From the NCBI GenBank assembly GCA_964035575.1, contig OZ037834.1, positions 713,598-777,597 of the forward strand: a stretch of 64,000 nucleotides of DNA, given 5' to 3'. Origin of the DNA: Rhynchopus sp. YZ270_cl-10. Its lineage: Eukaryota; Euglenozoa; Diplonemea; Diplonemida; Diplonemidae. Below are positions 38,908 to 48,728 of this stretch, piece by piece. Each line of letters starts with the position of its first letter. Within the stretch, counting starts at the first letter, position 1. The translations under genes were made by a program, and so were the position numbers. The notes below the pieces were generated by a model. It did not search any database. It saw only the letters and a program-made list of their open reading frames with translations, and was not told the DNA's origin.

Positions 38908-41169
38908 ATGTGTTTTGGCGCCTCCCCCACCACGCCACCGATGGTTGTGTGTGAAAACGTTGGATGCACGTCACCTGCAGAGCTGCAGTGTGGGTACTGC
39001 AACGAGATGTACTTCTGCAGCAAGGATGACTGCTTCGACTTGCTGCACCGTGAACCCGACCGTGCCGTGCACCGCAAGTCTGTCAGTGCGTATGGGACAA
39101 CATCGATGTGTGCCCTGCATCGGGGCCAAGAGCTGCGCCTCATCTGTGAAGACCCTGCATGTGGAAAAGCCTTGCTCTGCACGTCCTGCGTCACGACGGA
39201 ACACGTGGGACACACCACAACCGACATCCCGCAGTACATGGAGCGTGTGCGCGGAACCCTCTGCACACATGAGGCAGATCTGAGGAAGCGACGCACTGCT
39301 GCAGAGGAGGAGTGCCGTGTGCTTGAGGGATTGGGTGTCAGGTGCAAAGACCATCTGCAGCAGACAGAGCGCGGGTACCTCTTTATGGCGGAGGGCTGGA
39401 CACGCAGCCACATTGAGAGCGAGGAGGAGGTGTCGAGGAAGCTCCACACACAGCTGTACAGTATTGCAGGTGACGTGTCTGCACTGAAGGCGTTCAGCGC
39501 ACATGCGGACGACGTGGTTGCTACGTGCAAGGATGTGTGCCAGCTTGGGCCTGATGTCGCACAGCGCATGATCACACAGTCGCAGGAGATCATGCACACC
39601 ATAGCAAGCATCCCACCGAACATGAACCGCCACCGCCTTGTGGGTGTTGTCTCCCCACACGCAGAGCTTTCCGTGACACTGCCTGAGTGTGTTGCGAGCC
39701 TGCACGACGACCTTGCCCAGAGTTTGCGAGTTGGCGTGTCTCTGCCTGTGGAGGGCTTTGATGGCGAGATGCACAAGGTTGAGGTGGGTGAGGAGGACAC
39801 AGCCGCAGACTTGCATCGGAAGGTGGTGTCTGCAGTGGGGTTGCCTGAAGAGGTGGTGCACGTGAACTACAAGGGCGAAGCGATTGTGGAGGGAGAGGAC
39901 ATGTGGCCAGCGCCGCTGCGTGCAGACAGGATCGTGGTGACGAAGACAACGAAGTACGAAGCCACCACTGCACTGGAGGCATTGGGTGTGCCAGCACACA
40001 CAGAGTCGCTGCAGCGTGTGGATGATGCAAAGGTGGCCTGCTTGCTTCTGCAGGCGGAGGTTGCGACTGCAATTCCCGACAGGTTCCTGTCCGGTGCAAT
40101 ATTCACAACACTCGACCTGACCGGCACGGACTTGAGCTTTGTTACGACTGTTGGTGAGAGCTTTCTTCGCAGCTGTCCGAACCTGACAACAGCCAACATC
40201 TCAGGCTTGACTGGCGTGACTGCGATTGGGACGCACTTCCTGAGTACGTGCACGTATCTGACAGAGCTTGTCGCTGACTTGAGCCATGTGACCGCCATAC
40301 CAGACTTCTTTCTCTACCAGTGCACGGCACTGACCAAGGTCGACGTCACCAGTTGGAACAGCGTGACCTCGATTGGGAACAGCTTCTGTCGCAGGTGCGC
40401 ATCGTTGGAAAGCTTCGACCTGACTGGGTTCGTGAATGTCACTGCCATTAAGGATGGTTTCCTGCAGGAGTGTGCGTTGCTGAGACGCCTCGACCTCTCT
40501 TGCATGAGCAGTCTCGCCGAAGTTGGTGACGCCTTTCTGAAGGACTGCCGGACACTGACAGACGTGGACGTGTCTGGTCTGCCCAGTCTGGGTGTGATCG
40601 GGAACAGCTTCCTCGATGGCTGTTCGGCACTGAAAACACTCAACCTATGTGGCTTCGAAGGTGTGACCGCAATTGGCACTCACTTCGCTTACAATTGCAC
40701 ACGGCTGCAAGCAGTGAGCATTTCAGGCTTGAACAGCGTGGCTGCGATTGGGAAGTACTGCCTTGCCGGGTGCACGATGCTGAAGACACTTACGATCACT
40801 GGCTTGACAGCGCTGCCTCGTATCGAAGACTCCTTCGCTTCAAACTGTGTGTCGTTGACGTCACTGAACATTGCTGGTTTGCGCAGTGTGACCGTTCTTG
40901 GGGACGACTTCCTGTCCGGGTGCACGAATTTACGAGGACACGACTTCACTGCCTTGTCAGGCGTCACTGCAGTTGGGGCGAACTGCCTTCAGGGGTGTGC
41001 GGACTTGGAACTGTTGAAGGAGCTTCATCGTGTTCAGACGGAGGAGAAGAAGCTACAGGAGGAGCTTGAGCGCGTTAAGGAAAACAAGAAGCGGGAGCTG
41101 CCTGAGCGTATTCAGAAGGAGAAAATGAAGCAGCAACTTGAGCGTGTTCAGGAGGAGGAGGAGAAGTAG
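38908..41169 (+). CDS. B-box / coiled-coil / ubiquitin-like / BspA-LRR protein, paralogue 1 (coiled-coil tail)
   Basis: Start at ATG 38908, in the CCACAAAACGAAAATG context shared by all three paralogues. The product is 753 residues. A B-box1/MYND-like zinc cluster (C15 to H55) is followed by a clear B-box2 (C68, H71, C80, C85, C91, C94, H99, H102), a helical coiled-coil region (about 108-260), a ubiquitin-like domain (about 276-345, ending RADRIVVTK), and 12 BspA-type leucine-rich repeats of 24 residues (about 400-700; LxxVxxIGxxFLxxCxxLxx). The tail is a charged coiled coil (KLQEELERVKENKK). No signal peptide or membrane segment. The layout recalls TRIM proteins but has no RING. Function unknown; ligand recognition by the LRRs and assembly through the coiled coil are inferences. 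A TAG stop at 41167 is followed by an in-frame, still helical EELQHVLTAL stretch. Confidence 0.9.
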   Translation: MCFGASPTTPPMVVCENVGCTSPAELQCGYCNEMYFCSKDDCFDLLHREPDRAVHRKSVSAYGTTSMCALHRGQELRLICEDPACGKALLCTSCVTTEHVGHTTTDIPQYMERVRGTLCTHEADLRKRRTAAEEECRVLEGLGVRCKDHLQQTERGYLFMAEGWTRSHIESEEEVSRKLHTQLYSIAGDVSALKAFSAHADDVVATCKDVCQLGPDVAQRMITQSQEIMHTIASIPPNMNRHRLVGVVSPHAELSVTLPECVASLHDDLAQSLRVGVSLPVEGFDGEMHKVEVGEEDTAADLHRKVVSAVGLPEEVVHVNYKGEAIVEGEDMWPAPLRADRIVVTKTTKYEATTALEALGVPAHTESLQRVDDAKVACLLLQAEVATAIPDRFLSGAIFTTLDLTGTDLSFVTTVGESFLRSCPNLTTANISGLTGVTAIGTHFLSTCTYLTELVADLSHVTAIPDFFLYQCTALTKVDVTSWNSVTSIGNSFCRRCASLESFDLTGFVNVTAIKDGFLQECALLRRLDLSCMSSLAEVGDAFLKDCRTLTDVDVSGLPSLGVIGNSFLDGCSALKTLNLCGFEGVTAIGTHFAYNCTRLQAVSISGLNSVAAIGKYCLAGCTMLKTLTITGLTALPRIEDSFASNCVSLTSLNIAGLRSVTVLGDDFLSGCTNLRGHDFTALSGVTAVGANCLQGCADLELLKELHRVQTEEKKLQEELERVKENKKRELPERIQKEKMKQQLERVQEEEEK

Positions 41170-41309
41170 GAGGAACTTCAGCATGTTCTGACCGCCTTGC
41201 ACGCTGTCTCTGACGCAGGTGGAAGCGCCTCGCTCCACACACAGACAAACAGCTCTGCACCCCCACTCTGCATCACATCTGTCACCATAATACGGGGTTA
41301 GGTCCCTCT

Positions 41310-41470
41310 TACAGGAGGATCTTTGTCAAACAACGTTTTCCCCATCCCTTCCCTCCCCTTTACACACATTGTCCACATGAGACAGTGCCTCGTGTGCACC
41401 CAGCAAGATGGCTGGCTGAACACACGTAATAATTGTTAGTTCTTGCCCTGTTTCGGTCACTTCATTGCAT
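41310..41470. repeat. B-box gene 3' flank unit, copy 1
   Basis: GGATCTTTGTCAAACAACG through CACATGAGACAGTGCCTCGT to TTCTTGCCCTGTTTC recurs at 48090-48240, 52755-52915 and 53500-53630. Confidence 0.85.
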
Positions 41471-41517
41471 CCTGTTTTTAAGAGTGCACAACGCATTCAT
41501 TGTTTTGTGACGTAGTT

Positions 41518-41650
41518 TGTGAAGCTTGTGAAGCTTGTGAAGCTTGTGAAGCTTGTGAAGCTTGTGAAGCTTGTGAAGCTTGTGAAGCTTGTGAAGCTTG
41601 TGAAGCTTGTGAAGCTTGTGAAGCTTGTGAAGCTTGTGAAGCTTGTGAAA
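41518..41650. repeat. 9-bp minisatellite (GTGAAGCTT)n
   Basis: About 15 nearly perfect copies directly after a GTTTTTAAGAGTGCACAACG block. The HindIII-like AAGCTT palindrome is in each unit. The homologous site at 48293 has the GCGAAGCTT version. Confidence 0.95.
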
Positions 41651-42096
41651 CGTATGTGAGTTACCTCGGTGTGCAACGCATCCCACCCCTTTGTCTTGGC
41701 TTCACTTTCCCTCCCCTCATTCCAACACAAGGACATCTCCCCTGTGCGTGCACCGCTTAGTGGTGTCCTTGTCACCTGTATCATACCCCACCCCATTACC
41801 TTACCTGCTTGCATGCCCCTGAGAGATACGAAGGAAAGTAAATATTAAACATACTGTGGGTGTTATAACGTTATCTATAACGTTAATAACGTTATTAAAA
41901 GTGTTATTTTTGTTATTTTTTTTCCTATCTACTTCTAAGGGCCAGGAGTGGTTCGGAACGTGCCCAAAAACCTCTTTTTGTTGTAACCCCCCCAAAAAAA
42001 TTTTTTTGGGGGGGTTACAACAAAAAAAATGCCCCAAAAACATGTTTTTTTCATATTTTTAAAAAATTCCAACAAAAAAAGTGTTATTGGAGTGTT

Positions 42097-42803
42097 CACG
42101 GCGTACGAAAGCGCTTGAAGCGTTTTTTTTTTTTCGGGGGGAAAAAAAAGCACTTTTCGCTTGATGAAAAAAAAAAGCGCTTTTTTTTTTTGTGTGGGGT
42201 TTTTGGTAAGGCGTACCTGTTCTCATGTTTTTTTTGATATTTTGGTTGTTTTTTTGCGTTGGGGTCAGCCCCGCCGCCAGGATTTTTGAGTTTTGAAAAA
42301 CTTCTGTTGATGGTCCCAAAAAAAACCCCCTGCAATCGTAGCCTCCGGCAGAGAGACGAATATTACCCAAGCACAGTCAGAGTTCCTCCGAATCAGCGAC
42401 ATTCGCTCCTTCTCACTTCCTACCGGGCTGTTGTGCAGGAGGCATGTACATTGTACTCTTCCGTGGCCGGTGCAGGTGGCCGTGCACAAGCCGCAGTGGA
42501 TGTCAGCCTTCTTATCAGTAAACAGCAGTCATGGCACCCAAAGGTTCCTGGCGAAGCCACGGTACGCAACATTTCTAAAAAATGTTGCCATAAAATGGCA
42601 CTGCGTTCGTAATTTTTGTCAGAAAAATGCCCACAGCGGGAAATCGGCGACTCGATAAATTTGGTTTGGGTCACTTGTAGTGTGGACTTAAACCCCCTTA
42701 ACAAACCCCTTCAGGAAAAAAAAGCGCTTTTTCCTAAAAATTCAAGCGCTTTTTTTTTTGAAAATTTCTCAAAAAACTCCTCGAAGCGCTTTCGTACGCC
42801 GTG
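42097..42803. mobile_element. 707-bp inverted-repeat element, CACGG ends, 6-bp duplication
   Basis: CACGGCGTACGAAAGCGCTT and its inverse bound the element; AGTGTT at 42091-42096 and 42804-42809 is an exact 6-bp duplication. It contains a GGTTCCTGGCGAAGCCACGG block (42545) also found at 27200. Confidence 0.88.
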
Positions 42804-43571
42804 AGTGTTATTTGAGTGTTATTTTTAACATTTTTTTTTCACAAAAATGCCAAAAATGCCAGATTTTGCCAACAAAAATACCAAAAATGGCCGAAAGTTA
42901 CATATTTTTACCTCCTACACGCCAAAAATCCACCAAAAATGTGTCCCGAGAAAAAATGAGTCCCAAAAATAGCCACTCTCAAAAAAGTTCCTATTTAAAA
43001 ATTCTTCCAAAACATAACTTACAATTAGTAATTTTCATTGACGCGCAATTATTGACGAGCACAAAATCCTGTTACAGGCGTGCAATGTGTAACCGCTAAA
43101 GACGCCTCCCTAAAGCGATGGTGGTAGGTGAAGGGGAGGGAGGAGGTGAAAAGTGCAAGGGGGGTCTGGAGGACCCCGGGAGAGCTTGTTAGACGTACCC
43201 GCGTAATGCAGGATACATAAAGACGCGTTCCTCCGTCCCAGATGGGTCATCGCTTGCACTTCTTCATTGAACCAACGACCTCCGTTGTTTTGGTCACCCC
43301 GGCTCGCTGATTTTGAGACCAAATATTTTCCCCAGCAATTTTTACCCACAAAAAATTGGGAATTTTTTGTTTTTGCTGCCTGATATGTTGTGCAGGTCTG
43401 GAGTGGAAGCGTGTAATTACAAATACTTAATTACACAGTTTCCACTCATTTTCCACAGAAAAATCCCAGACCTAGACCCATCACAAGAGCTTGTCAAGAG
43501 CTTGTAATAATCTACAAAACTCTAATAATACTCTAATAAATCACTCATAATTGATTTTAGTTTTGTTTTAC

Positions 43572-44553
43572 ACCACCCCCATAGACCACCCTAATTATTA
43601 TGAAACTCTTAGTCAGTCACTGCTATAGCCATTTAACCCAGGGAGCATAGCGTGTGCAAGAAATTCGACTTTGGAAACCTTCTGGAAAGTCTGTCCTCTG
43701 CTCGCGGAGGACTAGGCACAAGAAAATATTGCGTTCCCCCAGAAACCAGTTTTTGTCACAGTAATTTTTGCCCAGGGCATGCTCTTGAAGCATGGCAGCT
43801 TGGTGTGAGAAGGGGCAGTGTGTTGTTTTGTTCTAGATTTCAACGGTTGTTAGAACGAGTCAAGTGGATGCTTATCTAAACACTGACTTTAGTACAGACC
43901 CGAGAGATCACACATGACTTTGAGGAAAGAACAAAGCAATGCATCTGTACCCGCACGCCAGGTTGTAGTTACTTCAGAATTTTCTTAAGTTTGCATGAAA
44001 GAGAAGGGGGCGAAACCTTTGTATACGTTTACGACGAAGGTAGTAGCCCAATGACAACCATGTGGTGGCTGTAATTCACATCCCTTAGAATTACCAGAAT
44101 TCAGCCTTTGTTGAAGTAACGTGCATACTTGTATGTGCGTGTCACGCTTCTCCACCCTTATATGGGTGCACCGCTCGGTGAGCAGTGGTAACCCTTCTTG
44201 ACTAGTGCAAACTTAAGAATTTTCTGCTGGAACTTACCAAAATCGATTTTCTTTCACCCCAAACACCCGCAACACCCCACCTGCTACTTCGGTAGCCTGT
44301 GTTGTTGGGAGTTGGTTCTCATGTTGATCCCCAGTGTTTTGCACTGCTTCTTCTGAGCCCAACGCTGTTTGGCCTGTCGACGTAATAAATACGAAGACAG
44401 GGGGGCGGTGCCAACAATTTTCCAATGATGTAACGTTTATCTGATTGATTTATCGGTTGATATACCTTGGCAATGCTTGTGTGCTACTTCATGCACACCA
44501 AGAAAGGTATATTGAACGGTACTTTCAAGCGATACTTCGTTATGTCATTGGGG
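43572..44553 (+). repeat. 980-bp dispersed repeat, copy 3
   Basis: CACCCCCATAGACCACCC to CGTTATGTCATTGGGGG. Very close to copy 1 along its length, including GGAACTTACCAAAATCG and CACCGCTCGGTGAGCAG. Confidence 0.87.
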
Positions 44554-44561
44554 GTTATAAG

Positions 44562-44660
44562 GAGGCACGGCAAAAATGCGCATTTTTGATATTTTTGATA
44601 TTTTTGGCAGAATTTTTTGGGCGTTTTGGCGTTTTTTAGGGGGGAAAAATAGTGAGGGGA
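44562..44660. mobile_element. Left end of a GGAGGCACGG element
   Basis: Starts GGAGGCACGGCA after TAA and shares its layout (T-rich short repeats, then AGGGGGGAAAAAT) with the left half of the complete element at 46431. The right end is not found nearby. Confidence 0.5.
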
Positions 44661-45105
44661 GTTGGGTCCAGTCATAGGAAGTGTAGAGAATTTTTGAAAA
44701 ATTCTTCCATTGGAATAAGGGTTTGCGGGCCTTGCCCTCTGAGGTGTTAGAAGGTTTGCAGGTTTGCAGGTTTAAGGAGGCGAATCTGTGTGGATGAGGG
44801 TTGAGGGTGCTTAGATGGGGTATGATACTGAGGTGCTTAAATGGTGGTTTTGTAGGTTACATAGTCACGAGACTGCCCTTGTATTAAAAGGGGGAGAGGG
44901 GAGATGATAGGGGACAAGGCTACCAACCCGACTTAAACCGACTCAGTAGGGTCAGGTCGGACCGACCCAAACCTACCCAGCAAAAAGGTCCAAAAATAGA
45001 TGTCAATTTTGAGACACTTTTTTTCCACTTTTTTCCTTAGGGATTTTTCCAGGTACTTAGCGAAGCGTTAGGGCGACTTAAGTCCCTTGGCCCCAGCGCC
45101 CTATG

Positions 45106-45307
45106 CATAGTGTGCAGACGAACATTTTTGGACCGACGAACAAAATGTTCGTCGGTTTTGTTCGTCGATGTTCGTCGACGAACATCGACGAACAGGTCCC
45201 TGCCACAAGGGCAACCCACGACGAACATCGACGAACAACGACGAACAAAAATTTTTCCCCCCCCCACGACGAACATCGACGAACATTTTGTTCGTCTGCA
45301 CACTATG
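45106..45307. mobile_element. 202-bp palindromic element, CGACGAACA units, 6-bp duplication
   Basis: CATAGTGTGCAGACGAACA ends with perfect inverse; CCTATG at 45100-45105 and 45308-45313 is an exact 6-bp duplication. The interior is made of GACGAACATC and TGTTCGTCG units in both orientations. Confidence 0.9.
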
Positions 45308-45319
45308 CCTATGGGGCGC

Positions 45320-45800
45320 CTCCTCGTCGGGCCGTTAGGGCCCTCCGGTGGCCAGGTTCTTTCTCTGGGCTTAGAGGCTCGAAGTTCCCCGTCAGATTGG
45401 AGCTGGTGTGCTTTATGAGGCTCGCTCGTCTAGATTGAGGCTCGCTCGTCCGGATTGGGCTAGCTCGTCCGCCTTCGGCTAGACCCTCCGCCTTTGGGTG
45501 GGCTCGTGTATCTTCGTTATGTACGTACGGGTTCGATACTCTGGTTGGAGTGTGACAGCACGTCATTTCTTGAGCACGTTGGTAACACACGAAGTGCAAT
45601 GGCGATAATGGAAAGATAGATGCCGGCATTGGTGAATTGCTGGAGTTCTGCACAGGAAGCCAGCATGACGTAGAATCACTGTGTGAACAAAATGACCGTA
45701 TTTTGGTTGAAAATTTGACTTGAAATTTTTTTTCATAATTTGCCCAATCGAAGGTTTTCCTTGGATTTTTTGGGCCATTTTATGACGTACCACGCCCGAT
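45320..45800. other. Non-coding stretch with a short direct repeat
   Basis: GAGGCTCGCTCGTC occurs twice (45417 and 45437) with a third GGCTAGCTCGTCCG. The rest is unremarkable; no gene seen. Confidence 0.45.
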
Positions 45801-46375
45801 TTTGGGCGAAAAAAAAATTTTTTTTTTGGTCAAAAATCGCCTTGTATTACCACTGTATTGGTGTAGGCTCGTACAGAAGTGTGTTTTGTGTAACCACAGA
45901 TGGTCAAAACACCCGATTTTTGCATTTTTTTTGCATTTTTTGGTGCCCAAAGACCCACCTCAGTGGTCGAAATTTTCCCGGAAAAAAATTTTTTTTTTTT
46001 GAGATTTTTCGATTTTTTGACAAGGCGCTGGCCCATACAAAGTGCACTGGTGGTGCAGAAAATGGCTGGGGAATAAACTCTAGATGCTCAAAACAGCCCA
46101 ATTCTTGCTTTTTTTGACTTTTTGGTCCCAGAAGGGTGCCTAGGGTGTAGTGAGCAGGCCTCAAAAACACTTGCGAAAAAAAAATTGGGATTTTTTTTTT
46201 TGAGATTTTTCCAAAAAATCGACTTGTCTGTGGTAAAAATCACGAAATTTTGGGTTCGCGGAACCGCGTTTTAGACCCCCCTAGATGCTCAAAAGTGCCA
46301 AATTTTGCTTTTAATGGCCTCAAATCGTCGAAATTAGCCCTATATAGGGGCAAAAAAAAAAAATTCGAGGGTCTA
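45800..46375. repeat. Degenerate tandem array related to 24640-25345
   Basis: GATGGTCAAAACACC...TTTTTGGTGCCCAAAGACCC...GAAATTTTCCCGG units and the TTTTAGACCCCC...AGATGCTCAAAAGTGCC block match the array inside the 22.6-kb element. Confidence 0.7.
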
Positions 46376-46430
46376 GGTATGGAGAGCGAGCACCTTAGAA
46401 GGAGATCGGACCAAAAAAGGTACCCTAAGG

Positions 46431-46544
46431 AGGCACGGCACTTTTGTGGAATTTTGTGGAATTTTGTGGAATTTTTTATAAGGGGAAAAAGTAGAAGTCG
46501 AGTTTTTGAAATTCCACAAAATTCCACAAAAGTGCCGTGCCTCC
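46431..46544. mobile_element. 114-bp hairpin element, GGAGGCACGG ends, TAA flanks
   Basis: GGAGGCACGGCACTTTTGTG and perfect inverse, with the pairing extending about 35 bases; TAA on both sides. GG-starting ends plus a 3-bp TAA duplication suit a PIF/Harbinger-type miniature element. Confidence 0.78.
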
Positions 46545-46679
46545 TAACGGTGTTATAACGTTATCGATAACGTTATAACACTTTTATTTTTTGTTATAAC
46601 GTTATTGGATAACGTTATAACAAAAATAACGTTATAACAAAAATAACGTTATACATAACGTTATAACACCCACAGTATG

Positions 46680-47100
46680 ACTAAAGACGTCCTTTCAACA
46701 GCCCAGTGGAAGTGACTCCGTGAGTTAAAGGAGGGGCAAAATGAAAAAAAAACAACCATTTTTTGCGGCCACGGTTTTTCGCAAAACGAACCCCGCAAAA
46801 TGGCCTTGTCAGAACCACCAATTTGGGTACTTTTCTGCCACTCTGATCACAGAAACGTCACAAAAAAAATCACAAGGAGGGAAATGCCGGGGGGAAAGCG
46901 GAAAACCCATGTTATTTTTTTGTGTTTTTATTGTAATTCGCGTTTCAGATTTGGTGTATTTTTTTTTTTTGGAAAATTTCTGTGTTTTGTTGTAATGTTT
47001 TTTGTGATTTATTGTGATTGGCCCAGCTGCTCCCCCTACACACTACCACGTGTATCTGACGACGACGACCCAGTGCAGCACCAACCGGACCATAGGCTTT
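46680..47100. other. Non-coding stretch
   Basis: T-rich, with no recognised gene or repeat. Confidence 0.4.
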
Positions 47101-47101
47101 T

Positions 47102-47650
47102 CTCAGCACGGTGATGCGTGAAGGGGCCAGATGGGGAGAACGTAGAGGGCAAGATCAAGGAAGTGAAGGAGAAGTTTTGGGCTTGTGAACTCTGCTTCAA
47201 CGACTTGGAGAAGATGTTCTGGATCAACAAAGCAACTCTGCCTGCCAAGGCTGACATGTCAACGTTTTGTTCCTTTCTTCTGTTATTTTTTTTTGCTTTG
47301 TTTTACTTTTCCCTATTCTACGACCTTCCTTCACCCTAACGGAACTTCAATTATATTTCTAAATCAAAGTTACTTCTGCAAGCTGTTGTGTAAGTTGTCG
47401 AGAAAGTTAGCCAAGTTGAAGTGAAGAAGTACCCACTCCTGCAGAAGCAAAAAAATGTACATTCATGAACCCCTGAGAAGCCCGTAAGTTTCTGTTCTCT
47501 TGTTCCCGCCTGCGTCAGCTGAGTCCTTTGTAGTGACACGTTTCTTTTTCAGATGAGATGGCAACATTGAAGATGAGAGCTCCTGGTGCAGACGTCAACC
47601 AAACACAGGTGTGGGTCACAAAAATCCTTGTTTTCTTCCGACGGTGTGGT
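47102..47650 (+). pseudogene. Possible gene remnant
   Basis: Open stretches reading GENVEGKIKEVKEKFWACEL...NDLEKMFWINKATLPAKADM (47130-47260) and DEMATLKMRAPGADVNQTQ (47550-47606), the latter between a TTTCTTTTTCAG acceptor-like site and a GTGTGG donor-like site. Sequence between them is closed in all frames. I do not recognise the family. This could be exons of a decayed gene or chance. Confidence 0.25.
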
Positions 47651-47979
47651 CAAATCCAAGGTGTTTGGCTAGCGACACGGCACTGTTTATGGGCACAATG
47701 TCATAGCTTTTTTTGAAATCGACGGATATGCCGTAACGCTGTTCACCGTGGAGGTGTGCGTGCTCGAACTGTGCTGCAACAAAAAGTACCCCAGATCACC
47801 CCAACATTTTTTTTCTCTATGTTAACACGAGCGGATTGGTTGATCTCTCAAACCTTTCACTTACAAATACTGTTTCCTTGAGCAAGAGAAAACCGAATAG
47901 TCGGAACGTAGTGAGCGCACGGAAACCCGAATAATATAGCCAACGGTTAATCGCCTGATACCGACCATTGTCTCCCTCC

Positions 47980-48250
47980 CTTTAAAACACTTGCCCTGCG
48001 TTCAACGAAAGGTGTCCTGTTGGTGACGCCGTTTCTAAGGTTGACAACACCACTGTTGTGTTCGTCAGCTGTGGGTAGGAAGCAGTGCGAAAGGAGGATC
48101 TTTGCCAAACCAACGTTTCCCCCAATCCCTCCCTCCCCTTTACACACATTGTCCACATGAGACAGTGCCTCGTGTGCACCCAGCAAGACGTCTGGATGAG
48201 TACACGTAATAATTGTTAGTTCTTGCCCTGTTTCTGTCACTTCATTGCAT
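47980..48250. repeat. B-box gene 3' flank unit, copy 2
   Basis: CGTTCAACGAAAGGTGTCCT to TAATTGTTAGTTCTTGCCC, matched at 52660-52910 and in part at 41310 and 53410. It carries GACAACACCACTGTTGTGTTC, an inverted repeat. Confidence 0.8.
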
Positions 48251-48292
48251 CATGTTTTTAAGAGTGCACAACGCATTCATTGTTTTGTGACG

Positions 48293-48424
48293 TAGCTTGC
48301 GAAGCTTGCGAAGCTTGCGAAGCTTGCGAAGCTTGCGAAGCTTGCGAAGCTTGCGAAGCTTGCGAAGCTTGCGAAGCTTGCGAAGCTTGCGAAGCTTGCT
48401 AAGCTTGTGAAGCTTGTGAAGCGC
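48293..48424. repeat. 9-bp minisatellite (GCGAAGCTT)n
   Basis: About 14 copies, ending with two GTGAAGCTT-type units. Same position as the 41518 array relative to the TTTTTAAGAGTGCACAACGC block, but with C in place of T at the second base throughout, so the two arrays homogenised separately. Confidence 0.95.
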
Positions 48425-48728
48425 ATGGGGCACCCTGAGCTTCCCAAAGGAACAATAACAAAAAGTAAAGCGCAAAATACCTCCTTTGTTGCTCCCTCAC
48501 ACCCTTACGACAGCGACTGTGTCGGCCATTTTCCGTTCACTGCACACAACCCACTCTTGAGACCCTTCTTCACAGCTGTCTGTGCTGCTGGTGGTGCATC
48601 ACCACACAACCTCTGTTGCTGGGACAGGCATCACCTTTGTTCAAGTTTCTTTGTGTCCACAACACCACACCACACAGGTACTTCCTTCTCTCCCTACCCC
48701 TTCCCACCCCTCCTTCCACAAAACGAAA

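Larger units (their letters stand above)
41850..46679. mobile_element. 4.8-kb composite bounded by CATACTGTGGG inverted repeats
   Basis: CATACTGTGGGTGTTATAAC at the left and its inverse at the right lead into many GTTATAACG/CGTTATAAC motifs on both sides. The innermost CTGTGGG ends are flanked by TA, as in Tc1/mariner. Inside lie at least four further elements (42097, 43572, 45106, 46431). No transposase is seen. Confidence 0.75.

Noticed and set aside
38831-39283. Second-frame proteins overlapping the B-box genes
   Set aside because: They lack domains and follow from the biased codon use of the main frame; the main frame has zinc ligands and LRRs.
38908-41169. Bacterial origin of the BspA-type LRR genes
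   Set aside because: B-boxes are eukaryotic, flanks are shared with other local repeats, and BspA-type LRRs are common in protists.
41462-41814. Open frames of KLHKLHKL, CEACEACEA or FTSFTSFTS type
   Set aside because: They are translations of the 9-bp minisatellite.
45470-45560. tRNA gene suggested by GGGTTCGATACTC
   Set aside because: No acceptor or anticodon arms could be paired around it. I found no convincing tRNA in the window.
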